The notes under the pieces: generated by a model
Databases searched by the model: none
What the model was told of the DNA's origin: nothing
What the model saw: the letters and a program-made list of their open reading frames with translations, nothing else
Shown here: piece by piece, positions 10,137 through 19,294 of the stretch
Position numbering within the stretch: the first letter of the stretch is position 1
Layout of the letters: each line of letters begins with the position of its first letter
Source of the DNA: Paenibacillus swuensis
GTDB lineage: Bacteria > Bacillota > Bacilli > Paenibacillales > DY6
Length of the DNA stretch: 64,000 bases
Assembly (NCBI RefSeq): GCF_001644605.1
Contig: NZ_CP011388.1
Location: forward strand, 3,190,501 to 3,254,500
Direction of reading: 5' to 3'
Translations under genes and position numbers: made by a program

Positions 10137-11207
10137 ATGGAACGTTTTACAAGCAGTAAATTGTTTCGGGTATTGATTTATGTTTTACTCAGCATCATTA
10201 TTGTGTACATGCTCTTGCAAATCAAGCCACTGTTTATGAATATATACATATTCCTCCGCGCCGTGTTGGCTCCGTTCCTGATTGCCCTGATTGTTTCCTA
10301 TGTGCTGAATCCCGTCGTTACTTTATTAAATGCGAGAAAAGTCCCCCGAACGGTAGCGGTGTTGTTGATTTATGCTGTGTTCATTACTTCTGCAGTAGTC
10401 GTCCTTATGAACTTAATTCCGATTTTTATCAGTCAAGTGAAGGAACTGAACGAGCATTTGCCGGAATTTACATTTCGCGCGCAATCCTTGGTCAGCGATT
10501 TCAACGATAATACGATGTTACCGGGGAGCGTAAGATCAGGCATCAACAATTCTCTGTACAAAATGGAAACGATGGTCTCCACGCAAATGACAACCTTTCT
10601 GGACGGAATCGGGAATATCATCAATACCATTTTTATTGCTTTTGTCATTCCGTTTCTGGCGTTCTATATTCTCAAGGACTTTCAGCTAATCGAGAAAACG
10701 GTCATCGCCACCGTGCCGAAGAGGCATCGCAGAAGTACGGTCAAGCTGCTGATTGATATTGATACCGCGCTGGGCAATTACATCCGGGGCCAGTTTATTG
10801 TGTGCATTATCATCGGCATGTTCGCTTATATCGGTTACTGGGCGGTAGGGATGCCCTATGCTTTGTTGCTTGCGAGCGTTGTAGCGGTCTTCAACATTAT
10901 TCCGTATCTTGGGCCCTTCTTCGGGGCGGCGCCGGCAATTCTGATGGCTTCCACGGTGTCATTAAAAATGGTGATGTTGGTTATTCTCGTAAACCTCCTC
11001 TGCCAAGTGCTTGAAGGAAATGTAGTTTCACCGCAAGTGGTGGGAAGAACCCTTCATATGCATCCGTTATTCATCATATTTGCTTTACTGGTAGGCGGTG
11101 AGCTGGCGGGTGTGATCGGGTTGATTCTGGCTGTTCCTTTCTTTGCGGCCCTTAAGGTGGTAGTACAACACATATTTGCTTATTACATCAGGCGAAATAC
11201 CGCTTAA
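10137..11207 (+). CDS. AI-2E/PerM-family membrane protein (YrrI-like)
   Basis: Polytopic protein of the AI-2E transporter superfamily, whose members include the quorum-signal exporter TqsA and Na+/H+ antiporters; the substrate here is unknown. Hydrophobic spans lie at about 12-32, 35-60, 65-90, 150-180, 205-230, 235-260, 270-300 and 305-345; the motif YLGPFFGAAPAIL is diagnostic. ATG 10137 follows AAGGTGG by six bases; a GTG at 10131 would abut that SD. Its location just before alaS matches Bacillus yrrI. Confidence 0.85.
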   Translation: MERFTSSKLFRVLIYVLLSIIIVYMLLQIKPLFMNIYIFLRAVLAPFLIALIVSYVLNPVVTLLNARKVPRTVAVLLIYAVFITSAVVVLMNLIPIFISQVKELNEHLPEFTFRAQSLVSDFNDNTMLPGSVRSGINNSLYKMETMVSTQMTTFLDGIGNIINTIFIAFVIPFLAFYILKDFQLIEKTVIATVPKRHRRSTVKLLIDIDTALGNYIRGQFIVCIIIGMFAYIGYWAVGMPYALLLASVVAVFNIIPYLGPFFGAAPAILMASTVSLKMVMLVILVNLLCQVLEGNVVSPQVVGRTLHMHPLFIIFALLVGGELAGVIGLILAVPFFAALKVVVQHIFAYYIRRNTA

Positions 11208-11225
11208 CCTTGGACCGGATGGGAT

Positions 11226-11254
11226 TTGACAAGCGCTTTCCCGGCCGATATAAT
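11226..11254 (+). promoter_or_regulatory. Consensus sigma-A promoter of alaS
   Basis: Perfect TTGACA (11226-11231), 17-bp spacer, perfect TATAAT (11249-11254). The T-box leader starts shortly downstream, so constitutive initiation with regulated readthrough is expected. Confidence 0.92.
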
Positions 11255-11263
11255 TTGGACATA

Positions 11264-11515
11264 AATAGTTAAATCGAAGACGAAATACAGTAAGCCTGCT
11301 TGCGTTATTCAGAGAACGGACTCCTAGGGTGCGAGAGTCCCATAATGCGGGCGGCTGAACGCTCATTTCGGAGTGCGGACGCCAACGTCCGTCGGATTTC
11401 TGGCCCCGTTAACGGCCGACTAAGGCGATTGACCCTACTCGTTGGGGACAATAACCAGGGTGGTACCGCGATTCTATATCGTCCCTGTTTCTATAAACAG
11501 GGGCGTTTTTTGTTT
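11264..11515 (+). promoter_or_regulatory. T-box riboswitch (alanine) controlling alaS
   Basis: The T-box consensus AGGGTGGTACCGCG is at 11458-11471. Upstream, the stem I elements are visible: AGTA of the specifier-loop turn (near 11290), paired arms GCGTTAT and ATAATGC, and GAAC followed by GCT at 11361-11363, which is an alanine codon and the probable specifier. The terminator arm is CCCTGTTT-CTATA-AACAGGG with a GCGTTTTTT tail ending near 11511. Uncharged tRNA-Ala would stabilise the antiterminator and permit alaS expression. The specifier call is by eye; the T-box itself is certain. Confidence 0.93.
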
Positions 11516-11567
11516 GTTTATCTTTGGAATCCATTATTGTCTACTACATTAGGGGGTAAGGTTCATT

Positions 11568-14198
11568 ATGAAAGCAAGTGATATTCGTCAAAAGTGGTTG
11601 GATTTCTTCGCAAGCAAAGGTCATCACATTGAGCCCAGCGCTTCTTTAGTGCCGCATAACGATCCTTCCTTGCTCTGGATCAATGCAGGTATGGCGCCGC
11701 TAAAGCCCTACTTCGACGGACGGGTGAAGCCGGATAATCCGCGGATTGCGAATTCGCAGAAATGTATTCGCACGAACGACATTGAGAACGTCGGCAAAAC
11801 CCGCCGTCATCACACGTTCTTCGAGATGCTCGGCAACTTTTCCATCGGAGATTATTTTAAGGAAGATGCGATCACATGGGCTTGGGAGTTTCTTACAAGT
11901 CCGCAATGGATCGGATTCGATCCTGAACGCATTTCCGTAACGGTCTATGAAGAAGATGAAGAAGCGTTTGAACTTTGGAATAACAAGATCGGACTTCCGC
12001 AAGAGCGAATCTATAAGCTGGGCAGTGATAATTTCTGGGACATCGGCGAAGGCCCTTGCGGACCTTGTACTGAAATTTTCTACGATCGCGGAGACAAATA
12101 CGGTGATCTGAACGACCCGGAATGTTGGCCGGGCGGTGAAAACGAGCGTTTCCTGGAAGTCTGGAACGTGGTATTCACGCAATTTAATCATAACAAAGAC
12201 GGGTCCTATACGCCGCTTCCGAACAAGAACATTGATACGGGCGCGGGTCTTGAGCGCTTTGCGTCCATCTTGCAGGATGTTGATTCCAACTTTGACACGG
12301 ATTTGTTCCAACCCATCATTCAGGAAACCGCCAAACTTACAGGCGTGGCTTATCGAACAAGCGATGAACTGGATGTTGCTTTTAAGGTTATTGCCGACCA
12401 TATTCGCACCGTTGCTTTCTCGGTGGGAGACGGCGTTCTGCCTTCCAACGAAGGCCGCGGCTATGTCATCCGCCGATTGCTGCGCCGCGCCGTTCGCTAC
12501 GGCAAGATGCTGGGCATGGACAAGCCGTTTATGCATCGCTTAACGACGGTTGTAGGGGACGTTATGGGTGTTTACTATACTGAAGTTGTAGACAAGAGCG
12601 AGTTCATTGAGAAAGTGATTCGGACGGAAGAGGAACGCTTCCATGAGACGCTTTCCGACGGACTGGCGATTATCGGTCAGATGATTGACGGGGCGCAAAG
12701 CGAAGGCCGTTCGGAATTGTCCGGGGCCGATGCGTTTAAGCTTTATGACACGTATGGTTTCCCGTTCGACTTGACGGAAGAGTTCGCGGCGGAGCGTCAA
12801 ATGACGGTCGATCGTGCAGGTTTCGACACAGCTATGCAACAGCAGCGTGAGCGTGCACGTAACGCGCGCCAGGAAACGGAAAGCATGAAAATCCAAGGCG
12901 GCGCCCTGTCTGAGCTGGAGGTTAAAAGCGAGTTTACGGGGTATAATGATTTGGTAACGAATGCTAGTATTGCTGCCGTTGTGTTCGAGGATGCCCTGGC
13001 CGAAGAAGTCGGCACAGGTGAAGTGTGCAAGGTTGTGCTGAGCCGCACGCCGTTCTATGCTGAGAGCGGAGGGCAAGTGAGCGACCGCGGCGTAATTAAA
13101 GGCGACGGCTTTCGCGCTGTTGTTGAAGAAGTCGGCAAAGCTCCGCAAGGACAACATGTCCACACGGTACGCATTGAACATGGCGTATTGCGCACGGGCG
13201 CGACAGTGGAAGCGATGGTTTACCGCGATTTGCGCGAAGATATCGTGAAAAATCATACGGCGACCCACTTGCTTCACAAAGCGTTGAAAGATGTCTTGGG
13301 CAACCATGTAAATCAAGCGGGTTCCCTGGTGGAGCCGGAACGTCTTCGCTTTGACTTTTCCCACTTCGGTTCAATTACACAAGAGGAGCTTGCCGATATC
13401 GAGCGCCGAGTCAATGAACAGATTTGGAAGAGCACGGATGTGAACATTGCAACGAAGTCGTTAACCGAAGCTAAAGAAATGGGCGCTATGGCCTTGTTTG
13501 GCGAGAAGTACGGGGACACGGTTCGGGTTGTGCAAGTCGGTGACTATTCGCTTGAATTGTGCGGCGGGTGCCATGTCGCCAATACGGCCCAGATCGGATT
13601 GTTCAAGCTGGTAAGCGAGAGCGGCATCGGTTCCGGTGTGCGCCGGATCGAAGCCGTAACAGGCAAACAAGCGTATCTCTACATGGACGGTCTGCTTGAT
13701 ACTTTAAAGCAAGCCGCGGGACTTCTGAAATCCAATGTCCATGATGTGCCTAAACGAGTGGAAGCGGCCCTGCAACAAGGGAAAGAGCTGACACGTGAGA
13801 ACGAATCTCTTCGTTCCAAACTAAGTCACATTGAAGCGGGCTCGCTGAGCAGCCAAGTTCGTGAAGTCGGCGGTGTAAAGTTGTTGGCTGAACAGGTTAA
13901 CGCCGGTGATATGGATTCTTTGCGTAATATCGTCGATGAGATGAAATCCAAGCTTGGGTCCGCGATCATTGTACTGGGCGCTGCGGATAACGAGAAAGTG
14001 AATTTGGTGGCAGCCGTGAGTCCGGATTTAATCAGTCAGGGTTATCATGCCGGGAAGATTATCAAGGAAGTCGCGGCGCGTTGCGGCGGCAGCGGCGGGG
14101 GACGTCCGGATCTGGCGCAAGCCGGGGGCAAAGAGCCAGGCAAGCTGAAAGAGGCCTTGGCTTATGTGGATCAGGTCGTTGCGCAAATTCACGGATAA
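11568..14198 (+). CDS. alaS: Alanyl-tRNA synthetase
   Basis: Charges tRNA-Ala and edits mischarged Ser/Gly. 876 residues, normal for bacteria. Catalytic core signatures ([45 protein letters not shown]), the editing domain zinc site ([11 protein letters not shown] and [13 protein letters not shown]) and the C-Ala domain with the glycine-rich [17 protein letters not shown] are all in order. AGGGGGT lies 8 bases before the ATG. Regulation is by the T-box leader directly upstream. Confidence 0.98.
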   Translation: MKASDIRQKWLDFFASKGHHIEPSASLVPHNDPSLLWINAGMAPLKPYFDGRVKPDNPRIANSQKCIRTNDIENVGKTRRHHTFFEMLGNFSIGDYFKEDAITWAWEFLTSPQWIGFDPERISVTVYEEDEEAFELWNNKIGLPQERIYKLGSDNFWDIGEGPCGPCTEIFYDRGDKYGDLNDPECWPGGENERFLEVWNVVFTQFNHNKDGSYTPLPNKNIDTGAGLERFASILQDVDSNFDTDLFQPIIQETAKLTGVAYRTSDELDVAFKVIADHIRTVAFSVGDGVLPSNEGRGYVIRRLLRRAVRYGKMLGMDKPFMHRLTTVVGDVMGVYYTEVVDKSEFIEKVIRTEEERFHETLSDGLAIIGQMIDGAQSEGRSELSGADAFKLYDTYGFPFDLTEEFAAERQMTVDRAGFDTAMQQQRERARNARQETESMKIQGGALSELEVKSEFTGYNDLVTNASIAAVVFEDALAEEVGTGEVCKVVLSRTPFYAESGGQVSDRGVIKGDGFRAVVEEVGKAPQGQHVHTVRIEHGVLRTGATVEAMVYRDLREDIVKNHTATHLLHKALKDVLGNHVNQAGSLVEPERLRFDFSHFGSITQEELADIERRVNEQIWKSTDVNIATKSLTEAKEMGAMALFGEKYGDTVRVVQVGDYSLELCGGCHVANTAQIGLFKLVSESGIGSGVRRIEAVTGKQAYLYMDGLLDTLKQAAGLLKSNVHDVPKRVEAALQQGKELTRENESLRSKLSHIEAGSLSSQVREVGGVKLLAEQVNAGDMDSLRNIVDEMKSKLGSAIIVLGAADNEKVNLVAAVSPDLISQGYHAGKIIKEVAARCGGSGGGRPDLAQAGGKEPGKLKEALAYVDQVVAQIHG

Positions 14199-14305
14199 TT
14201 TGATCTTTAGCCTTATTTTCACTTGAGAAAATTCCAAATATAGCGGACAATAGTTATAGAACCATGAATTGGTCATTTCAATTTGAATATCGCGGAGGTG
14301 CCGGT

Positions 14306-14569
14306 ATGAGTTCCATGGACCAGACTATGCAATTTAAAGTCAATGCGGAGGATGCGGAGAAAGCTTCCGCCAAGGAAGTATTGCTGACGGTGTATGATGC
14401 GTTAGTGGAGAAAGAGTATAACCCGATTAATCAGATTGTCGGATACTTACTCTCGGGAGACCCGGCTTTCATACCGCGTCATAACAACGCGAGAAGCTTG
14501 ATCCGCAAGGTGGAACGCGATGAGTTGATTGAGGAGCTTGTACGTTCATACCTGACGCAGCACAAATAA
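14306..14569 (+). CDS. yrzL: IreB-family regulatory phosphoprotein (YrzL, DUF965)
   Basis: 87-residue cytoplasmic protein matching the IreB/YrzL family ([36 protein letters not shown]). In Enterococcus, IreB is phosphorylated by the PASTA kinase IreK and influences cephalosporin resistance. The ATG at 14306 follows GGAGGTG; an upstream in-frame ATG at 14264 would add 14 residues outside the family. The order alaS-yrzL-ruvX is conserved across Firmicutes. Confidence 0.9.
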   Translation: MSSMDQTMQFKVNAEDAEKASAKEVLLTVYDALVEKEYNPINQIVGYLLSGDPAFIPRHNNARSLIRKVERDELIEELVRSYLTQHK

Positions 14570-14585
14570 ATTTCGGAGCGGTTGC

Positions 14586-14999
14586 ATGAGAATATTAGGC
14601 TTGGATTACGGTGACAAAACGATCGGTGTAGCCCTAAGCGATGAGCTGGGGTGGACCGCGCAAGGGCTCGAAGTTATTCGTCGCAAGAACGAGCATCAGG
14701 ATTTTGATCTGGGACGGTTACAAGAGCTGGTTGCCGAGTACGGCGTTGAGGAGATTGTAGTGGGCTTGCCCAAGAACATGAACGGGACCATCGGCCCAAG
14801 AGCTGAGAAGTGTATGGAATTTGCAGAGGAAATTCGGCAAATACTACAAGTGCCGGTTCGTTTATGGGATGAGCGGCTTACCACGGTATCCGCGCAACGC
14901 ACGTTACTGGAAGCCGATGTATCACGTAAGAAACGGAAATTGGTCGTTGACAAGATCGCGGCAGCATTCATTCTTCAGAATTATTTGGACTCCAAATAG
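14586..14999 (+). CDS. ruvX: Putative pre-16S rRNA nuclease / Holliday-junction resolvase-like (YqgF)
   Basis: 137-residue RNase H-fold protein. [19 protein letters not shown] at the N-terminus carries the first catalytic aspartate; [11 protein letters not shown] and [14 protein letters not shown] hold the other acidic residues. YqgF/RuvX family members trim the 5' end of 16S rRNA and may also act on DNA junctions. It starts 16 nt after yrzL and forms part of the alaS-mltG cluster. Confidence 0.93.
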   Translation: MRILGLDYGDKTIGVALSDELGWTAQGLEVIRRKNEHQDFDLGRLQELVAEYGVEEIVVGLPKNMNGTIGPRAEKCMEFAEEIRQILQVPVRLWDERLTTVSAQRTLLEADVSRKKRKLVVDKIAAAFILQNYLDSK

Positions 15000-15021
15000 A
15001 CGAAGGAAAGGGACGATAACC

Positions 15022-15324
15022 ATGACAAAAGCTACAGATCCGATCGAAGAGCCGGAATTGATTTATATTCCGGATGAAGAGGGCAACGAGGAAGAATTCG
15101 AAGTTGTCATGAAATTCGAGGTGGACAACTCGGACAAGAAGTATATGCTCGTCGTTCCTACAGAAAGCGACAGCGAGGAAGAGGACGAAGTCTACGCTTT
15201 CCGTTACGAAGAGGAAGAAGACGATCTGAAGCTGTATACCATTGAAGATGAAGAAGAATGGAATATGGTGGAAGAGACCTTTAATACATTATTGGCAGAA
15301 CAGGAAGAGGAAGATTCCAAATGA
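15022..15324 (+). CDS. yrzB: Acidic DUF1292 protein (YrzB-like)
   Basis: 100-residue, very acidic protein. Residues about 10-95 are a DUF1292 domain (EVVMKFEVDN, YAFRYEEEEDDLKLYTIEDE). Function is unknown in the family; it is consistently encoded between ruvX and mltG in Bacilli. AAGGAAAGGGA lies upstream of the ATG. Its stop overlaps the start of a second DUF1292 gene (ATGA), implying translational coupling. Confidence 0.85.
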   Translation: MTKATDPIEEPELIYIPDEEGNEEEFEVVMKFEVDNSDKKYMLVVPTESDSEEEDEVYAFRYEEEEDDLKLYTIEDEEEWNMVEETFNTLLAEQEEEDSK

Positions 15325-15641
15325 CCGAATTTCAACTGGGTGACGCCCAGCCCACAACTTTGCTAAGAGATATTTACGGCGCTGAAGTCATTCTGACGGA
15401 TGAGCAAGAGGAATCCGTAGTTTACACGCTTCTTGCTGAATTCGCACTAGCTTCCAACAACTATGCTGTATTGCAATCGGAGGAGCTCAAGAAGGAAGAT
15501 GATGTTCTTATCTTCCGTGTGCTCATCGAGGACGGCAAGATGGAGCTTGAAACCATTGAAGACGATGATGAATGGGATAATATGTTCGACATTTACGACG
15601 AAATGGCTTTCGCAGCGACCGAAACGGACAATGAAGCATAG
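15321..15641 (+). CDS. Second DUF1292 protein, coupled to the first
   Basis: 106 residues, acidic, a divergent paralogue of the upstream DUF1292 protein (ESVVYTLLAEFALASNNYAVLQ, LETIEDDDEWDNMFDIYDEM). It starts within an ATGA overlap. Bacillus subtilis has only one such gene at this place; a tandem pair may be a family trait of Paenibacillaceae. No function can be given. Confidence 0.75.
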   Translation: MTEFQLGDAQPTTLLRDIYGAEVILTDEQEESVVYTLLAEFALASNNYAVLQSEELKKEDDVLIFRVLIEDGKMELETIEDDDEWDNMFDIYDEMAFAATETDNEA

Positions 15642-15658
15642 GAGTCTATGGATGAAGA

Positions 15659-15680
15659 GGACGGGATTCCGTCCTTTTTT
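15659..15680 (+). terminator. Terminator between the DUF1292 pair and mltG
   Basis: GGACGG-GATT-CCGTCC followed by TTTTTT. It would end the alaS-led transcript or weaken transcription into mltG. Confidence 0.8.
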
Positions 15681-15731
15681 CCTTATTTTAAGCCATAATA
15701 TTTGTTTAGGAGTTGCTGAGGTGATTTGCGT

Positions 15732-16790
15732 TTGAGAGCATACAAGAAATGGTTAATCGGTTTGTTGATCGGTGTGATTGTCCTTGCTGCTGCAGTATAC
15801 GGCTATGTAAGCAACGGTCTCTCACCCGCAGCTAAATCCAATGAAGAAGTAAAAATTACCATTGAACAGGGGATGGGCTCCCGTGCGATTTCTGACACTC
15901 TGGAGAAACAGGGTCTTATTCGAAACGCGGATTTATTTCTTGTGTATTTAAAGTACCGTAACGAAGGAAGCAAGTTCAAGGCGGGCACTTACGCGTTTAA
16001 GCCAGGTGTCTCCCTTGACCAGATCATAGACCGAATTAATCGCGGGGACACCGTGAAAGAGGAGACAACCCGTTTCACGATCCCTGAGGGCTACACCTTG
16101 AGACAAATTGCGGATAAGCTGGCATTGGAAGGAATCGCGGACCGTAAAGTATTTCTGGAAGCCGCCAAAAATCCGGATGCGATCGCGCCCGAGCTTGCGC
16201 AAACAATACCTAAGGGAGCGGTTCTTAAGTTCCCGATGGAAGGTTATCTGTTTCCGGAAACTTACGAGTTTAAGAAAGGGAGCACGGAACAGGATATTCT
16301 TGTACGGATGACGCAGGAGCTGAAATCCAAGCTGGAACAATTGCCCGCGGATTGGGAAACCACGATGAAAGACAAGCGGAAGCTAACCTTTCACGAGATG
16401 TTGACGGTAGCATCTCTGGTTGAGCGCGAGGTAATTGCGGATCAGGAAAGACCATTGGTCGCGGGTGTAATCTATAATCGTTTGGCGGATGAAATGCGAT
16501 TGCAGATTGATGCGACCGTTCAATATCTGTTCGATAAACCTAAAGCTCGATTGCTTTATAAAGATCTGGAGTTAGAGAGCGTTTATAACACCTATCTTCA
16601 TTCTGGATTACCGCCCGGTCCGATTGCCAATCCGAGTCTGGCCTCCATTAAAGCGGCGATTTACCCGGAGCCTTCCAAATTTTTATTCTATGTTACCAAA
16701 AAGGACGGTACCCGCACACATCTGTTCGCGGAGACGTTCAAGCAGCATCAGAAAAATATAGAAATCAGCAATCAATTGGCGAATGATTGA
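15732..16790 (+). CDS. mltG: Endolytic murein transglycosylase
   Basis: YceG-family membrane-anchored enzyme that cuts nascent peptidoglycan strands. One N-terminal span (WLIGLLIGVIVLAAAVYGY), a LysM-like segment, then the catalytic domain with LTVASLVEREV (catalytic glutamate) and the C-terminal YNTYLHSGLPPGPIANPS. The start is a TTG at 15732, eight bases after GAGGTG; the in-frame TTG at 15726 is too near that SD. 352 residues. In Bacillus yrrM/trmR follows mltG; here the U32 gene follows after only 18 nt. Confidence 0.92.
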   Translation: MRAYKKWLIGLLIGVIVLAAAVYGYVSNGLSPAAKSNEEVKITIEQGMGSRAISDTLEKQGLIRNADLFLVYLKYRNEGSKFKAGTYAFKPGVSLDQIIDRINRGDTVKEETTRFTIPEGYTLRQIADKLALEGIADRKVFLEAAKNPDAIAPELAQTIPKGAVLKFPMEGYLFPETYEFKKGSTEQDILVRMTQELKSKLEQLPADWETTMKDKRKLTFHEMLTVASLVEREVIADQERPLVAGVIYNRLADEMRLQIDATVQYLFDKPKARLLYKDLELESVYNTYLHSGLPPGPIANPSLASIKAAIYPEPSKFLFYVTKKDGTRTHLFAETFKQHQKNIEISNQLAND

Positions 16791-16808
16791 GTTTAAGAGG
16801 TGTGGCAG

Positions 16809-17753
16809 ATGAATGGAAATAAACCTGAACTGCTGGTGGCGGCAGGTTCGTTAAGGGAAGTATCGGCCTATATTCATGCCGGGGCGGATGCGGTAAATAT
16901 CGGTGAAGCCCGATTCGGCATGCGTCTTCCGGGCGATATTCTCGAACATCAATTAAAGGAAGCCGTACAGATCGCGCATGAACATCATGCCAAGGTATAT
17001 GTGTCGGTGAATACAATTATGGATCATGTCTTGTTGGAACAATTGCCGTCATATCTTGCAGAGCTTTCGCAAGCGGGTGTGGACGGGGTTGTGTTCGGGG
17101 ATCCCGCTGTAATTATGGCTGTGCGTAAACATGCGCCTGAACTAAAGCTGCATTGGAATGCGGAGATGACCTCAACCAACTATGTAACCGCCAATTATTG
17201 GGGGAGCAAAGGCGCGGTTCGGGTCGTTCTGGCGCGTGAACTGAATATGGAACAAGTGTTGGAGTTTAAACAGAAAGCTGAGTTGGACGTGCAAGTTCAG
17301 GTACACGGAATCACGAATATATATCACTCCAAGCGCAATCTGGTAAGAAGTTATATGGACCATGTACAGGAAAGCAAGCATGACGCGGCGGAAGTCTCTT
17401 CCGTCAGCGACAGCGGCCTGTACTTAATCGAGAAAGAGCGTCAAGATGAAAGATATCCGGTTTACGAAGATGCTAACGGGACACATATTATGAGCGGTGA
17501 CGATATCTGCATGCTGGAAAATCTCCATGAATTGATGGAGGAGCGGATTGATAGCCTTAAGATTGAAACCCTGCTGAAAAGCCAAAGCTATAACGAAACT
17601 GTCATACGCGCTTACCGCAAAGTTATCGATGCTTATATCGCTGACCCGGAGGGGTATGAATTCAATGATGAATGGTTAGAAGGCATACAGGCTGTACAAG
17701 ACCCTGAGAGAGAACTATCCTACGGATTTTTCTATAAAGAGCAAGTGTATTAA
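16809..17753 (+). CDS. trhP1: U32-family tRNA hydroxylation protein, small subunit (YrrN)
   Basis: 314-residue member of the peptidase U32 family. In B. subtilis YrrN/YrrO (TrhP1/TrhP2) are needed for prephenate-dependent 5-hydroxylation of U34 in several tRNAs, and are not known to act as true peptidases. Visible signatures: PELLVAAGSLREVSAYIHAG, ADAVNIGEARFGMR, VDSLKIE-like IDSLKIETLLKS. The ATG at 16809 lies seven bases after AAGAGGTG. It pairs with the longer U32 gene just downstream. Confidence 0.87.
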   Translation: MNGNKPELLVAAGSLREVSAYIHAGADAVNIGEARFGMRLPGDILEHQLKEAVQIAHEHHAKVYVSVNTIMDHVLLEQLPSYLAELSQAGVDGVVFGDPAVIMAVRKHAPELKLHWNAEMTSTNYVTANYWGSKGAVRVVLARELNMEQVLEFKQKAELDVQVQVHGITNIYHSKRNLVRSYMDHVQESKHDAAEVSSVSDSGLYLIEKERQDERYPVYEDANGTHIMSGDDICMLENLHELMEERIDSLKIETLLKSQSYNETVIRAYRKVIDAYIADPEGYEFNDEWLEGIQAVQDPERELSYGFFYKEQVY

Positions 17754-17797
17754 TCCAAAATCAAGAATTTCATATTGATTGTAAGAGGTGAAACCTA

Positions 17798-19072
17798 ATG
17801 GCATCAACACTGGAACAAGCGCAATCCACGCTGCAACGCAGGGCCAAAGCGCACAGAAACCGGTTGGCTAAACCTGAGCTTCTGGCTCCCGCCGGGAACT
17901 TGGAGAAGCTAAAGTTTGCGGTGCATTATGGAGCAGACGCCGTTTACATCGGCGGTCAGAAGTACGGGTTGCGCTCGAATGCGGATAACTTCTCCTTTGA
18001 TGAGATGCGGGAAGGCGTTGAATTCGCCAAGCAATACGGCGCTAAGGTATTTGTGGCCACGAACATCTACGCGCATAATGAAGATATTGAAGGGATTGAA
18101 GCGTATTTACGCAACTTGGAAGCCGCGGGCATCGCTGCCATCATCGCTGCCGATCCTTCCATTATCGAAACGGCGAAGCGGGTGGCTCCCAAGCTAGAGG
18201 TCCACTTAAGTACGCAGCAGTCAACAATGAATTGGCAGGCCGTCGAGTTCTGGAAAGAAGAAGGACTGACGAGAGTTGTGCTTGCGCGGGAAGCGAGTTT
18301 ACAAGACATCATAATGATCAAAAATAAAGTAGATATCGAAATTGAAGTGTTTATCCACGGCGCTATGTGTTCCTCCTATTCCGGTCGTTGCGTGCTGTCC
18401 AACCACTTCACGGATCGGGATTCCAATCGCGGCGGTTGCTGTCAGTCTTGCCGTTGGAAATATGATCTGCACGATGAAGGACAGGCTCCTTTAGTTGCAG
18501 ATGAGGTTGACCCGTTTACGATGGGCTCGAAGGACATGGCGATGATTGATCACATTCCGGACCTGATTGATGCGGGAGTGGATTCTTTTAAAATTGAAGG
18601 TCGAATGAAAAGCATTCATTATGTGGCTACCGTGGTGAACGCCTATCGGCAGGCTATCGACGCTTACTTCAATGATCCCGACAACTATGTTCTCCGTCCG
18701 GAATGGGCGGAGGAAATCAATAAGGCGGCAAACCGACCTTTAAATACCGGGTTTTTCTATGATACACCGGACCATGAAGATCACATCTACATCGAAGAAG
18801 ATAAAGCGGCGGCTTACGATTTCGCGGGCTTGGTTATGTCTTATGATGAAACCACAGGCATGGCGGAAATCCAGCAGCGTAATCACTTCAAACCGGGACA
18901 ATCCGTTGAATTTTTTGGTCCGGGCGGTCGTTCCTTTAAGCAAATCGTCGGCGAACTATACGATACGCAGGGAAATCGTTTGGAAGCTGCGAGACACCCG
19001 ATGCAAATGGTGAGGTTTAAGACCGACCAGCCGGTGCGGTATTTTGATATGATGCGTAAAAAGAATCACTAA
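17798..19072 (+). CDS. trhP2: U32-family tRNA hydroxylation protein, large subunit (YrrO)
   Basis: 424-residue U32 protein with the family signature PELLAPAGNLEKLKFAVHYG and the Fe-S-type cysteine motif CVLSNHF...GGCCQSCRW, as in RlhA/TrhP proteins that carry a 4Fe-4S cluster, then VDSFKIEGRMKSIHYVA and a C-terminal beta-barrel region (after about 340). Acts with the upstream YrrN homologue on tRNA wobble uridine. AAGAGGTGAAA is the SD. A strong terminator follows. Confidence 0.88.
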   Translation: MASTLEQAQSTLQRRAKAHRNRLAKPELLAPAGNLEKLKFAVHYGADAVYIGGQKYGLRSNADNFSFDEMREGVEFAKQYGAKVFVATNIYAHNEDIEGIEAYLRNLEAAGIAAIIAADPSIIETAKRVAPKLEVHLSTQQSTMNWQAVEFWKEEGLTRVVLAREASLQDIIMIKNKVDIEIEVFIHGAMCSSYSGRCVLSNHFTDRDSNRGGCCQSCRWKYDLHDEGQAPLVADEVDPFTMGSKDMAMIDHIPDLIDAGVDSFKIEGRMKSIHYVATVVNAYRQAIDAYFNDPDNYVLRPEWAEEINKAANRPLNTGFFYDTPDHEDHIYIEEDKAAAYDFAGLVMSYDETTGMAEIQQRNHFKPGQSVEFFGPGGRSFKQIVGELYDTQGNRLEAARHPMQMVRFKTDQPVRYFDMMRKKNH

Positions 19073-19081
19073 TCGATTCCG

Positions 19082-19119
19082 AATACCTCTTAAGCAGATC
19101 AGCTTAGGGGTATTTTTTT
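19082..19119 (+). terminator. Terminator after the U32 pair
   Basis: AATACCTCTTAAGC (19082-19095) pairs with GCTTAGGGGTATT (19102-19114) and runs into a T-tract. It closes the long housekeeping block. Confidence 0.9.
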
Positions 19120-19294
19120 GTGGAAAAAAGTAAAACTTGAAGAAGGAAATTTGACGATTTTTGGCGAATAATAGAATAGAAAGCGATTACATTGGATGAG
19201 TTTGTCAAAATTAGGGCTTTACACAAAGTCCATATTTTAATAGGATAAAATTAACATCATACGTAAGATTATAAGAGACAGACGGGGGTTTGAA

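Noticed and set aside
11700-13364. Two long reverse-strand open frames opposite alaS (278 and 274 codons)
   Set aside because: They mirror the codon pattern of alaS, a certain gene, and have no SD or recognisable domains.
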